A stretch of 64,000 nucleotides of DNA from Nitrosovibrio sp. Nv6 (GCF_900110495.1 NZ_FODX01000001.1:372001-436000); one strand, 5' to 3'; numbered from the stretch's first letter, positions 9,058-17,863 are shown. Numbers and translations are program-made. Notes: generated by a model not told the origin, from the sequence alone.

Positions 9058-10950
9058 ATGCTTAGAAACCTGACCATCAAGTCTCGCTTGATCTTCACCT
9101 TGTCCTTCCTGGTGGCCTTTCTATTGGGAATGGGAATGATCGGTTTGTTCGGAATGAGCAGCGCGATAGAAGGGTTGAAGACGGTTTATCATGATCGAGC
9201 CATCCCGCTCAGTCAGGTCGGGTATATCGAATCGCTCTTGCTACAAAATCGCCTCGCTATCACATCGGCTCTCGTTATGCCGACGCCCGAGATCATCAAG
9301 ACAAAAACAGCGCTGGTCGAGAAGAATACCGCGGAAATTACGAAAACCTGGGAAGGTTACATAACCACCCACCTGACCCCCGTAGAAAGAAAACTGGCGT
9401 CGAAGTTTGCTGGTGACCATAGAAAATACGTGACCGAGGGCCTGGTTCCGGCAGTAAGCGCTTTACGTGCGAATAAAATCGGGGAGGCAAACCGTATTCT
9501 TGTGGAAAAAATTCGGCCACTCTATGCACCGGTCGGCGAAAGCATTGATGCTCTTGTTTTGTTGCAAGTCGATGAGGCCAAGAGAGAATATGATCAGGAA
9601 CAAGAACACTATAATACCGTCCGCAATATTCTCCTTGCTTCGATAATCATTGCCTTGGTCCTGGCGGCGCTATTCAGCCTCGTGTTCATTCGTGTCATTT
9701 TTCGGCCACTCGAGGAGGTAGTGAAGATTGCCCGCAGTGTTGCCGCGGGTAATTTGAGACAGGAAATCGAAGTCCAGTCGAACGATGAGATTGGGCAACT
9801 CATGCAAGCCTTGAAGGAAATGCGGGATAGCCTGGTCGATACCATCGCCCAGGTTCGGGAAAGTGAAGCGCGTACCGGAGCCTTGGTGAGCAATCTTATT
9901 GACGGTGTTGTCTCGGTCAATGAACAGGGCGTGATTGAAACCTTCAATCCTGCTGCCGAGCGGATTTTTGGTTACCCGGAGAACGAGATTATCGGGCAAA
10001 ATATCGGTCTTCTGTTCCCGGAACTGGAGCAAGGAAAAGGCCAGCGCGCCGACTATTTCAAAAATTATCTGGAAACGGAAGGGTCCAAAGCGCTGGGGGT
10101 AGTTACGGAGGTCGTAGGGCTGCGCAAGAGCGGTGCAACGTTTCCGCTGGACGTGGCGGTCGTCGAGATAGGCGACAGGGATGATCGAATGTTCGTCGTC
10201 ATCTTCCGCGACATCAGTCCACGCAAGGCGGCGGAAGAGCAGAAAGCGAACTTGATGGCTGATCTGGAAAGCGCCAATGAGGAACTGAAAAGTTTTGCCT
10301 ACGTAGTATCTCATGATTTAAAAGCGCCGCTGCGAGCCATCGGCGCATTGGCGGATTGGCTTTCCACCGACTATGCGGAAAAATTCGATGACGAAGGCAA
10401 GGAACATATGCGCCTCCTTGTCAGCAGAGTGCACCGCATGGGAAATTTGATCGATGGTATTTTGCAATACTCGCGGGTGGGCCGAGTAAGAGAGGCGCCG
10501 GTGGCAGTGGATGTCGGTGAGGTAGTACAGGATGTGATTGATCTCCTCGCCCCGTCGCCGAATGTTACCATTACTGTTGAGGATCCATTGCCGACCGTGG
10601 TCGTAGAGCCAACCCGTATCCAGCAGATTTTTCAAAACCTGCTTTCCAACGCCATTAAATACATGAATAAACCTGAGAGTGTGATCCGGATTACCTGTAC
10701 GGCAGAGGGCGAGCATTGGAAGTTTGGCGTAACCGATAACGGACCCGGTATTGAATCACGCCATTTCGAAAGGATCTTTCAGCTATTCCAGACACTCGCG
10801 CCCCGCGATCGAATAGAAAGCACAGGTGTCGGTCTGGCTCTGGTGAAAAAAATTGTGGAAATGTATGGCGGCCATATCTGGATCGAGTCCACAATCGGTG
10901 AAGGTAGTACATTTTTCTTCACTCTACCTGCAGCAATCGCTAATAAATAA
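9058..10950 (+). CDS. Sensor histidine kinase (4HB-type sensor, HAMP, PAS)
   Basis: This is a 630-residue transmembrane kinase. A helix near residues 10-32 and another near 192-214 bracket a mostly helical periplasmic domain of the four-helix-bundle (MCP-like) type. Then come HAMP (about 215-265), PAS (about 272-390), HisKA with the phospho-acceptor in VVSHDLKAPLRAIG (His419) and HATPase_c with GPGIE and STGVGLALVKKI. The ATG at 9058 is chosen over a TTG 18 bp upstream because MLRNLTIKSRL is a typical start for this architecture. It is followed after 12 nt by a stand-alone receiver, its likely phosphotransfer partner. The ligand is unknown. Confidence 0.9.
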   Translation: MLRNLTIKSRLIFTLSFLVAFLLGMGMIGLFGMSSAIEGLKTVYHDRAIPLSQVGYIESLLLQNRLAITSALVMPTPEIIKTKTALVEKNTAEITKTWEGYITTHLTPVERKLASKFAGDHRKYVTEGLVPAVSALRANKIGEANRILVEKIRPLYAPVGESIDALVLLQVDEAKREYDQEQEHYNTVRNILLASIIIALVLAALFSLVFIRVIFRPLEEVVKIARSVAAGNLRQEIEVQSNDEIGQLMQALKEMRDSLVDTIAQVRESEARTGALVSNLIDGVVSVNEQGVIETFNPAAERIFGYPENEIIGQNIGLLFPELEQGKGQRADYFKNYLETEGSKALGVVTEVVGLRKSGATFPLDVAVVEIGDRDDRMFVVIFRDISPRKAAEEQKANLMADLESANEELKSFAYVVSHDLKAPLRAIGALADWLSTDYAEKFDDEGKEHMRLLVSRVHRMGNLIDGILQYSRVGRVREAPVAVDVGEVVQDVIDLLAPSPNVTITVEDPLPTVVVEPTRIQQIFQNLLSNAIKYMNKPESVIRITCTAEGEHWKFGVTDNGPGIESRHFERIFQLFQTLAPRDRIESTGVGLALVKKIVEMYGGHIWIESTIGEGSTFFFTLPAAIANK

Positions 10951-10962
10951 AGGAGAAGCAAC

Positions 10963-11376
10963 ATGAAAATTACCAATAAACCCATTCTCCTGGTCGAAGA
11001 CGATCAAGTGGATACCATGACCGTAATACGCGCTCTCAAGGAGATCCACGTAACGAATCCGCTCGTGCATCTGGAAAACGGGGAGGAAGCAATACATTAT
11101 CTTCGGGAACCAAAAAGCGACAAGCCCTGCATAATCCTGCTGGACCTGAACATGCCCATCATGAACGGGATTGAATTTCTGCAGGTGGTAAAGCATGATG
11201 ACCAGTTAAAGCGTATTCCGGTAGTTGTATTGACTACATCGGAGGAGCAGCAGGACAAGGTAAACAGCTTTAATATGGGGGTTGCCGGATACATGGCAAA
11301 ACCGGTCGATTACCGGCAATTTGTCGAGGTCATGCGCTCCATTGACGCTTATTGGACCATTAGTGAAATGCCGTAA
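10963..11376 (+). CDS. Single-domain response regulator, Rcp1-like
   Basis: This is a 137-residue stand-alone receiver without an output domain. The acidic pocket (Glu12, Asp13, Asp14), phospho-acceptor Asp61 in LLDLNMP, Thr91 and Lys113 are all present. The insertion pattern resembles the Rcp1 type that partners bacteriophytochrome-like kinases. The ATG has a good AAGGAGAAG site, 12 nt after the kinase. It probably relays phosphate between the upstream kinase and the downstream REC-kinase or other targets; this is inferred from gene order. Confidence 0.9.
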   Translation: MKITNKPILLVEDDQVDTMTVIRALKEIHVTNPLVHLENGEEAIHYLREPKSDKPCIILLDLNMPIMNGIEFLQVVKHDDQLKRIPVVVLTTSEEQQDKVNSFNMGVAGYMAKPVDYRQFVEVMRSIDAYWTISEMP

Positions 11377-11428
11377 CAAGGACCGAAAAAGGGATACTTC
11401 TGAATTCTTATCGTCAATTAGCTCTGCT

Positions 11429-13138
11429 ATGACCAAACCACTGATTCGCGTACTCCTCGTTGAAGACGACGCCGTGGACCGCATGGCCTGTCGACGCGCC
11501 CTTGCGCGGAATGTGGACTACGAATTCGCGCTTTCCGAAGCAGAATCTGGTCATGAGGGGCTGCAACTCGCCCACGAGCAAAAACCGGATTGTGTTTTGC
11601 TTGATTACCACTTGCCGGACCTGAATGGCTTGGAGTTTCTGGCTGCGTTAACCGATGATACAGGCGATGTGTCCATCCCCGTCATGATGCTGACTGGCAC
11701 TGACAACGCTACTATCGCTGTAGAGGCGATGAAGCGTGGCGCCAGGGATTATCTCATCAAAGATATGGAACACCAGTATCTTGAGTTACTGCCTGCCGTC
11801 ATCCAGCGCGTGCTGAGCGAACGGCGAATGCTGACCGAAAAGAAGCTTGCGGAAGATAAACTGGCCCAGGCCGAGGCCAAATACCGTTCGCTGGTCGAGA
11901 CAATCCCGGCGATCGTTTACATCGCCACGCTGGATGGTACCAATCGCTTCCTCTACGTCAGCACCCGGATCGAAACGCTCGGGTTTCCTCCAGAGGACTG
12001 GCTCAATGATCCCGACATTCTTCTTTCCCGGATTCACCCGGACGATCGGCCGCGCGCACTGGAGGAACGTGCCAAAAGCCGCGCTACCGGCGCCCCCCTG
12101 CGCTGCGAATACCGCCTGATTTCCCATAATGGAACAGTTTTGTGGTTTCGCGATGAAGCGAGCGTGGTACGGGACGAGTCAGGACGTTCCCTCTTCCTGC
12201 AAGGCATTCTGGTCGACATTACCGAAAGCAAACAGGCGGAAGCGGAGTTGCGGGAACACCGGTATCGCCTGGAGGAACTCGTGGCAAAACGCACGGATGA
12301 GCTGGCCAAGGTGAATGCGGAATTGCGGCGTGACATCGCTGAGCGGAAGCTGATTGAGGAAGAGCTGACCAAGGCCAAGACGGATGCTGAAAAAGCGAAT
12401 CTCGCAAAATCGGATTTCCTTTCCAGCATGAGCCACGAGTTGCGTTCGCCACTCAACGTCATGCTTGGTTTTGCCCAGCTATTGGAATCCAGTTCACCAA
12501 CGCCAACGTTCACCCAAAAGACGATGCTCAAGGAGATCAATGTCGCAGGATGGTATCTGCTGGAGCTGATCAATAAAATACTTGATCTCGCCACAATCGA
12601 ATCAGGCAAGCTCGTTGTTTCTCAGGAACCGATGTGCATAGCGGAAGCCATGGCTGAGTCGCGGACCATGATTGAACCGCAGGCCCAGGAGCGCGGCATA
12701 CAGCTGATCTTTCCGCCGCCGGATGTGCATTTTTTTGTGAAAGCGGATCGGACGCGGGTGAAGCAGGTTCTGATTAATCTACTGTCGAATGCGATCAAAT
12801 ACAACCGCGAGGGAGGTACCGTTGAAGTGACTTGCAACGTGACGGCTCCAGAGCGTATTCGCGTCAGTATCAGGGATACGGGAACAGGACTCCCACCGGA
12901 AAAACTGACGCAGCTTTTTCAGCAATTCAACCGGCTCGGCCAGGAGACCGGCTCCGTTGAAGGTACGGGCATCGGCTTGGTAGTGACAAAGCAATTGGTC
13001 GAATTGATGGGAGGTGAAATCGGCGTGGAAAGCACGGTCGGGGAAGGCAGTGTGTTCTGGTTCGAACTGATCGCTGACAATGCCCCCAGACCTGCAACGA
13101 GAGGAAGTAAAAGCGAGGAGCTTGGCGCCGAAGGTTAA
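11429..13138 (+). CDS. REC-PAS-histidine kinase (hybrid with N-terminal receiver)
   Basis: This is a soluble 569-residue kinase. A receiver (about 4-122, phospho-acceptor Asp59 in LLDYHLP) is followed by PAS (about 148-268), a coiled coil (about 268-325), HisKA with SSMSHELRSPLN (His336) and HATPase_c with DTGTGLP and GTGIGLVVTKQL. An open frame continues upstream to 11282 but overlaps the previous gene; the ATG at 11429 gives a normal receiver start. The gap to the preceding regulator is 52 nt, so the three genes look like one relay operon. The receiver at the N-terminus suggests the kinase is itself tuned by phosphorylation. Confidence 0.9.
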   Translation: MTKPLIRVLLVEDDAVDRMACRRALARNVDYEFALSEAESGHEGLQLAHEQKPDCVLLDYHLPDLNGLEFLAALTDDTGDVSIPVMMLTGTDNATIAVEAMKRGARDYLIKDMEHQYLELLPAVIQRVLSERRMLTEKKLAEDKLAQAEAKYRSLVETIPAIVYIATLDGTNRFLYVSTRIETLGFPPEDWLNDPDILLSRIHPDDRPRALEERAKSRATGAPLRCEYRLISHNGTVLWFRDEASVVRDESGRSLFLQGILVDITESKQAEAELREHRYRLEELVAKRTDELAKVNAELRRDIAERKLIEEELTKAKTDAEKANLAKSDFLSSMSHELRSPLNVMLGFAQLLESSSPTPTFTQKTMLKEINVAGWYLLELINKILDLATIESGKLVVSQEPMCIAEAMAESRTMIEPQAQERGIQLIFPPPDVHFFVKADRTRVKQVLINLLSNAIKYNREGGTVEVTCNVTAPERIRVSIRDTGTGLPPEKLTQLFQQFNRLGQETGSVEGTGIGLVVTKQLVELMGGEIGVESTVGEGSVFWFELIADNAPRPATRGSKSEELGAEG

Positions 13139-13157
13139 ATCGGCGCACAATGCCATA

Positions 13158-13195
13158 TAGAACCATCTAATCCACGTAGAACCATCTAATCCACG
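13158..13195. repeat. 19-bp perfect tandem duplication
   Basis: The unit TAGAACCATCTAATCCACG occurs twice back to back (13158-13176 and 13177-13195), about 20 bp after the stop of the REC-PAS-kinase gene. It looks like a recent slippage duplication; no function can be assigned. Confidence 0.85.
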
Positions 13196-13500
13196 GGCGT
13201 CTCGCTTGCTCGAAGGCGGAATCGTGCTTCCCACGCTGGCCAGCGTATCGTATCCAATAAATCGCGCTTAATGCAGTAATCAGCAATACACCGCATACAT
13301 CTGCGGAACTCGCTCATGTTTCGGTGATAGCGGGCATCTATTTGCGTTCCGCCTCGTGCACCTTGCGTAAGTGGGTAGACAATTACATCCCAGTAGAACA
13401 CGGTATCTCTCCAGCGTCCTCCCATTGCTGCACCAGTCAGTCGAGGCGTCGCCAAACTATTGTGTCCGTCGATGGAAAGTATTGTGACAAGAGCCATCAC
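13186..13500 (-). CDS. Hypothetical protein, doubtful
   Basis: This is an open frame of 104 residues in an otherwise empty 600-bp gap between the kinase and the uracil-DNA glycosylase. The translation has plausible composition (aromatic and charged residues mixed) but no motif I recognise, no clear ribosome site, and its 3' end runs into the 19-bp tandem repeat. It could be a remnant of a longer gene. The rest of the 13139-13737 gap shows nothing else. Confidence 0.25.
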   Translation of the reverse strand: MMALVTILSIDGHNSLATPRLTGAAMGGRWRDTVFYWDVIVYPLTQGARGGTQIDARYHRNMSEFRRCMRCIADYCIKRDLLDTIRWPAWEARFRLRASETPVD

Positions 13501-13737
13501 CGATGGATCTGCACTTCTTGGCTCGCGCAGGCGGGTTCGAGCCTGTGTAACGTTATCGTTAGCTGATAAACACGCTATGCAAGTTGCCGCTTTGATGAAA
13601 ACCTGTGATTCCGAATCTTTACCGATAACTGGCGGTCTTCAACTATCGAGACTAAACTAGTTAAACCAGCGCCTTTTCCTTTATGCGTTTTTTTTAACAT
13701 ATTTATCTAGCGTTGATCCTTAAACGCATCAAATTTC

Positions 13738-14388
13738 ATGGCCTGGGCCATTACCGGTATGAAAGATGATACGAAAAATGCCACGCATCCTGCGGAGCAG
13801 GCTGGAAAATCCATAGAAGCCTTGCGTAAAGCGGCTACGAGTTGCCGCGCCTGCCCACTCTGGGAGAATGCGACGCAAACGGTGTTTGGCGAAGGCCCCT
13901 CGCCTGCGCCAGTAATGCTCGTCGGCGAGCAACCCGGCGACCGGGAAGATCTGACAGGCCATCCATTTGTCGGTCCCGCAGGCCAACTTCTGGCACGAGC
14001 GCTAACAGCAGCCGACATCCCACGTGAAGAAGTTTATGTCACCAATGCGGTCAAGCACTTCAAATTCGAAATTCGCGGCAAGCGCCGCATGCACAAAAAA
14101 CCTGTCGATTCGGAGATCGCGGCATGCTACGACTGGCTAAGGCGTGAAATTGAACTGGTTACCCCACGGCTCCTGATTGCACTGGGCGCGACAGCCGCGC
14201 GCTCACTGCTGGGCCGCGCAACGCCGATTACGGTGAACCGGGGGAAATTGCGTGAGTATGCGTCGGGCGTATCGTTACTGATAACAGTCCATCCCTCATT
14301 CCTGCTGCGCGTGCCGGACCGAGACAAGGATGATGAATATGACCGCTTTGTGAACGATCTCAAGCTGGCAAGGGCCTTTCTGGCCTAA
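13738..14388 (+). CDS. UdgX-type uracil-DNA glycosylase
   Basis: This is a 216-residue base-excision enzyme of the iron-sulfur uracil-DNA glycosylase superfamily. Features in order: CRAC (Cys36, Cys39), the active-site block GEQPGDREDLTGHPFVGPAG (63-82), VTNAVKHFKFE (101-111), GKRRMHKKP (114-122), a third cysteine at 130, and TVHPSFLLR. The loop with a histidine after KRR is diagnostic of UdgX, in which that His (KRRIH in mycobacteria) forms a covalent bond with the DNA sugar after removing uracil; here it reads KRRMH with His119. A second ATG at 13759 is an alternative start. It stands alone, upstream of a cupin and a DUF72 gene. Confidence 0.88.
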   Translation: MAWAITGMKDDTKNATHPAEQAGKSIEALRKAATSCRACPLWENATQTVFGEGPSPAPVMLVGEQPGDREDLTGHPFVGPAGQLLARALTAADIPREEVYVTNAVKHFKFEIRGKRRMHKKPVDSEIAACYDWLRREIELVTPRLLIALGATAARSLLGRATPITVNRGKLREYASGVSLLITVHPSFLLRVPDRDKDDEYDRFVNDLKLARAFLA

Positions 14389-14518
14389 TGTTCTCGCCAG
14401 CGTCCCTACTGGCAGATTGGATCCAGACTGCCGATACCGAGATTTTTTCAAGGCCCCTCATCTATCTTGAACCGCCATATTTTTTGCCTTCGAATTTTCC
14501 TTGATACAGGAGACGTAA

Positions 14519-14866
14519 ATGAAACGGAAGAATCTGCGATTCGAAAGTGGATTTCGCGTGGTCCTTGGCAACAACGGCTCGCAGGCAGCGGAAATGGTTT
14601 TACCGCCGGGTAGCGCAGAAGGCGGTCCCGAAAACCGCCATCGCGGCGCCGATCAATGGCTTTATGTGCTTTCGGGAACGGGTATTGCGACGGTAAACGG
14701 TAAGCGCTATCGGCTGGGCGAGGGCTCCCTCATGCTTATCGAACGCGGCGACCAGCATGAAATACGCAACACCGGCGATGACCTGCTCCGCACACTTAAT
14801 TTCTACGTACCCCCGGCATATACCAGCGACGGAGAACAGCTGCCGCGCGGACGGAGCCAGGCGTGA
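14519..14866 (+). CDS. Small cupin-domain protein
   Basis: This is a 115-residue single cupin. The beta-barrel motif shows HRGADQWLYVLSGTG with the metal-ligand type residues, then GEGSLMLIERGDQHEI. The ATG is preceded by CAGGAGACGTAA. The stop overlaps the GTG start of the DUF72 gene (GTGA), so the two are translationally coupled. Cupins of this size bind a metal or small ligand, but substrate and reaction cannot be read from the sequence. Confidence 0.85.
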   Translation: MKRKNLRFESGFRVVLGNNGSQAAEMVLPPGSAEGGPENRHRGADQWLYVLSGTGIATVNGKRYRLGEGSLMLIERGDQHEIRNTGDDLLRTLNFYVPPAYTSDGEQLPRGRSQA

Positions 14867-15726
14867 GCAAAACGTTCATCGGAATTTCAGGCTGGCGCTA
14901 TCCGCCTTGGCGCGGCGTCTTCTACCCTCCCGGCCTGCCGCAGAATCATGAGCTGCAATATGCTTCTCGAGCATTGCCGACAATAGAGATAAACGGCACC
15001 TTTTACTCCCTTCAGAAACCAGAGAGTTTTCAACGCTGGTACGACGATACACCGCCTGGCTTCATTTTCAGCATCAAGGGAACCCGTTTTATAACGCATA
15101 TAAAACGCCTGCGCGACGTTGAAAAACCACTCGCCAATTTTTTCGCCTCAGGCTTATTTAACCTGCGAGAAAAACTTGGCCCCATCCTGTGGCAATTTCC
15201 CCCAAGCTTTCGCTACGACTTTGAAAGGATGAAGTATTTCTTCGAGCTTTTGCCGCGCGATACTCAACAGGCGCTGAGCCTTGCTCGTCGGCGGGAGCAC
15301 CGCATGAATGGCCGGGCACGGCTGGCGATCGATGCCAAGCGGGTGCTCCGTCATGCTGTGGAGATACGGCACGAGAGTTTCATTGACGGATCTTTCGTCG
15401 AACTGCTGCGCGACCACAACATTGCATTGGTTATCGCCGATACCGCCAGAAAATGGCCTTACCGCGAAGATGTTACGGCAGATTTTCTCTATCTCCGCTT
15501 GCATGGCGACCAGGAAATTTATGCAAGCGGTTACACGGATGAGGCGTTGACACGCTGGGGAGCACGAATTCGTGCCTGGCGAAAAGGCTTGCAGCCACAC
15601 GATGCGCATCTTATCTCAGCTCACTCTCCGCTAAAACAATGCCCCCGCGATGTCTATTGCTACTTCGATAACGATGTCAAAGTGAGAGCGCCGTTTGACG
15701 CCCAACATCTGATTGGGAAACTATAG
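14863..15726 (+). CDS. DUF72 (YecE-like) family protein
   Basis: This is a 287-residue protein of the DUF72 TIM-barrel family. It starts GISGWRYPPWRGVFYP and carries TIEINGTFYSLQ, the LGPILWQFPP strand, AVEIRHESF and YLRLHG, all characteristic of the family. The start is GTG, overlapping the cupin stop by 4 nt. No activity has been established for DUF72 that I know of; its coupling to a cupin and nearness to UdgX hint at a stress or repair setting, which is speculation. Confidence 0.9.
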   Translation: MSKTFIGISGWRYPPWRGVFYPPGLPQNHELQYASRALPTIEINGTFYSLQKPESFQRWYDDTPPGFIFSIKGTRFITHIKRLRDVEKPLANFFASGLFNLREKLGPILWQFPPSFRYDFERMKYFFELLPRDTQQALSLARRREHRMNGRARLAIDAKRVLRHAVEIRHESFIDGSFVELLRDHNIALVIADTARKWPYREDVTADFLYLRLHGDQEIYASGYTDEALTRWGARIRAWRKGLQPHDAHLISAHSPLKQCPRDVYCYFDNDVKVRAPFDAQHLIGKL

Positions 15727-15876
15727 TCAGGAAGTTGTCCAGATAAGGCTCATTCCTGTCACTGAATGTTTCTGAGCCGCTTCCGCAGCCGAAATCCTTG
15801 CTCTGCCGATCCTTGTCCAGAAGCTGTTGTTCAAAAAAAGTGAGAATCCCCCCTTTTTCTTGATACGGGACCTCTA

Positions 15877-16038
15877 GCAGCCTGTCGGACTTAAAGGAAA
15901 TCGGCTGCAAAAGCGTCTGGCTGGTCCATATTTCGCCGCTTTTTCGGCCAATAGAATAACTATTGGCCTTCAAAATCCTCAAAATCTGCCCTCACCCAGT
16001 CACTTTTTCGCTTCGATTCTTCAAGCCCGACAGGCTGC
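15877..16038. mobile_element. MITE-like element with TA target duplication
   Basis: This 162-bp stretch has terminal inverted repeats: GCAGCCTGTCGG at 15877-15888 and its exact complement at 16027-16038, extending to 15 of 16 matching bases. Both ends are flanked by TA, as expected from IS630/Tc1-type transposition. Inside is a perfect 9-bp hairpin (GGCCAATAG, loop of 5, CTATTGGCC at 15946-15968). It has no coding capacity. It ends 9 bp from the stop codon of the adjacent KGG gene. It sits between convergent genes and could act as their terminator. The 15727-15876 stretch before it is empty. Confidence 0.7.
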
Positions 16039-16047
16039 TAGCGATTT

Positions 16048-16410
16048 TTATGGTTTTGACTGTCGGGCCTTTGCATGCGACTCCGATGCTCCACGCTGGG
16101 TTGAAGACGACGAATAATCATCACGCGGTCCGATTTTCCCACGAGCCTCCCCTCCTTTTCGGCCAGCTTTGCGAGCCTCTTCAGAATCAAACTCGTGTGC
16201 CGTTCCCTTCTCATGCGCGGCCTTGCCGCCTTTCCTGCCGGCTTCGCGAGCTTCTTCCGAATCAAACTGGTGTGCTGTGCCTTTCGCATGGGCTGCCTTC
16301 CCGCCCTGGCTCGCGATTTCCCGCTGTTTACCTTCATCCATGGAAGCAAACCCCCGTTTGCCCTGTCCACTACTCCGGGCATCGCCATTTTTTTCTCTAT
16401 TTGAAGCCAT
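16048..16410 (-). CDS. KGG-repeat stress protein (copy 1)
   Basis: This is a 120-residue, very hydrophilic, glycine- and alanine-rich protein of the KGG / GsiB / Con-10-like stress family. RGFASMD near residue 20 is followed by tandem units of the form GGKAAHEKGTAHEFDSEEAR. It has no signal peptide or membrane segment, so it is cytoplasmic and probably disordered. Relatives are induced by general or desiccation stress; the function here is inferred. AGGAG precedes the ATG. A paralog lies at 17456-17863, and the two share a conserved upstream block, so they are probably co-regulated. The stop abuts a MITE-like element. Confidence 0.85.
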   Translation of the reverse strand: MASNREKNGDARSSGQGKRGFASMDEGKQREIASQGGKAAHAKGTAHQFDSEEAREAGRKGGKAAHEKGTAHEFDSEEARKAGRKGGEARGKIGPRDDYSSSSTQRGASESHAKARQSKP

Positions 16411-16490
16411 GTTAAATCTCCTGTCATGGATAATTCAGTTTTTCCCGGCGACACGCAATCTTGGAAGCATCATTTGATGTCTTCAGGATT

Positions 16491-16575
16491 CTTATCTCCA
16501 CTTATTAGAGTTAAAACCAGAGAATGAGGGCATCCTAAATGCCAAAATCACTTTGCTCTGTTCGAAAGCATACAT
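16491..16575 (-). promoter_or_regulatory. Conserved upstream block of KGG copy 1
   Basis: About 85 bp that align almost without gaps to 17937-18022 upstream of the paralog, while the flanking sequence has diverged. Shared words (plus strand) include AACCAGAGAATGA, GCATCCTAA and AAGCATACATA. A TAATAA on the coding strand, about 90 bp before the ATG, is a candidate -10. The remainder of the 16411-16824 gap, including the start of the divergent hemerythrin gene, shows nothing else. Confidence 0.5.
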
Positions 16576-16824
16576 AGCCATAGATAGCTTATAGGCTCCT
16601 GTAGTAGCCCCCATTCGCACAACCGGAAAATTAACAAGGCAATATAGTCATGTCTAAAAGCTGATGCAAAGCTCACGGGAGGAATGTGGGTTGGCGAACA
16701 GAACTCCAACAGCTTTCAGGGTTATTTTCCTGCTAACGCATACATATTCGTTATGCATTTGTAAGGAAGCGATTTGCTGCTGACTGCAAATCATTCAACC
16801 CATCCCCCACTATTGGAGATAACC

Positions 16825-17334
16825 ATGCCAACCACCCAAAGCACCACAACACGAAAAACCACAGCACATAGAACTACGACTAGCAAATCCAAAAACGACG
16901 CCATTAAATTGTTGACGGCCGACCATGCCAAGGTAAAAAAGATGTTCAAGGAATTCGAGAAGCTATGCAAAAAGAACGATGAAGAAGGTAAAGAAGAGCT
17001 CGCGGTACAGATTTGCAAGGAACTTACCGTACACGCACAACTTGAGGAGGAAATATTCTACCCTGCCGCACGTGAAGCTATCGATGACGACGATCTGATG
17101 AATGAGGCAGCGGTCGAGCACACGGCAGCCAAGGATTTGATTGCACAAATCCAGTCGATGGACGTATCAGATCCCATGTATAACGCAACGGTAACTGTTC
17201 TGGGCGAATATGTTAATCATCATGTAGAAGAAGAGCAGAATGTAATATTTCCCAAGGTGCAGAAAGCAAAAATGGACCTTGAAGAAATTGGCTCTCAAAT
17301 AGTGGAACGTAAAGAGGTTTTGATGGAAGAATGA
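16825..17334 (+). CDS. Hemerythrin HHE-domain protein
   Basis: This is a 169-residue protein with a Thr/Ser/Lys-rich N-terminal tail (about 1-30) and a four-helix hemerythrin domain. The iron ligand positions are visible: TADHAKVKKMF, HAQLEEEIFYP, EHTAAKDL and HHVEEEQNVIFP. Such domains bind a di-iron centre that reacts with oxygen, peroxide or nitric oxide. The ATG at 16825 is preceded by TTGGAGATAACC; a longer upstream frame lacks such support. It lies between two KGG stress genes and is transcribed away from the first, which suggests a shared stress role. Confidence 0.88.
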   Translation: MPTTQSTTTRKTTAHRTTTSKSKNDAIKLLTADHAKVKKMFKEFEKLCKKNDEEGKEELAVQICKELTVHAQLEEEIFYPAAREAIDDDDLMNEAAVEHTAAKDLIAQIQSMDVSDPMYNATVTVLGEYVNHHVEEEQNVIFPKVQKAKMDLEEIGSQIVERKEVLMEE

Positions 17335-17343
17335 TAATCTGAA

Positions 17344-17368
17344 CAGGGCCCGAAAACTTTGGGCCCTG
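17344..17368 (+). terminator. Hairpin after the hemerythrin gene
   Basis: A perfect 8-bp inverted repeat (CAGGGCCC / GGGCCCTG) around a 9-nt loop begins 10 bp after the hemerythrin stop. There is no T tract on either side, so it may stabilise the mRNA or terminate only weakly. It lies between convergent genes. Confidence 0.5.
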
Positions 17369-17455
17369 CAGATCAGGCCGTGCGGACTGATATCGATGAG
17401 GTAATCAAGGATGGCGAGCCAGGAAAACTCGCTCGCCACCACTCATACTGAACCA

Positions 17456-17863
17456 CTAGCTGTTTTTATGGCTTTGGCTGCCAGCTTTGCCCCGGGTTGA
17501 AGAGGATGATTTATCATCGTACGAACCGCCTCCACGGGATTCTCCGCCTTTCCGGCCGGCTTCCCGAGCCTCTTTCGAATTGAACTCGTGCGCAGTACCT
17601 TTTTCATGAGCCGCCTTGCCACCTTTGCGGCCGGCTCGGCGAGCCTCCTCGGCACTGAACTCATGGGCTGTGCCTTTTTCATGAGCGGCTTTGCCGCCTT
17701 TACTCCCGGCTTCGCGAGCCTCCTGCGAATTAAACTCATGCGCGGTACCCTTCTCATGAGCCGCCTTGCCGCCTTTACTGGCTATCTCGCGTTGCTTATG
17801 TTCATCCATTGAAGCAAAGCCGCGTTTGTCGCCCCTGCTGCGGTCATCTCTATCTAAATCCAT
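17456..17863 (-). CDS. KGG-repeat stress protein (copy 2)
   Basis: This is a 135-residue paralog of the protein at 16048-16410. DKRGFASMDEHKQREIASKGG is followed by three near-identical KAAHEKGTAHEF units, each ending EAREAG or EEARRAG, one unit more than in copy 1. It is highly charged and glycine-rich, with no membrane segment. The ATG at 17863 has CAGGAG seven bases upstream; an upstream TTG in frame is less likely. The repeat count difference suggests unit gain or loss by recombination. The upstream block is shared with copy 1. Confidence 0.86.
   Translation of the reverse strand: MDLDRDDRSRGDKRGFASMDEHKQREIASKGGKAAHEKGTAHEFNSQEAREAGSKGGKAAHEKGTAHEFSAEEARRAGRKGGKAAHEKGTAHEFNSKEAREAGRKGGESRGGGSYDDKSSSSTRGKAGSQSHKNS

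Noticed and set aside
15154-15609. Long minus-strand frame inside the DUF72 gene
   Set aside because: Antisense shadow of a well-supported family gene; no motif or ribosome site.
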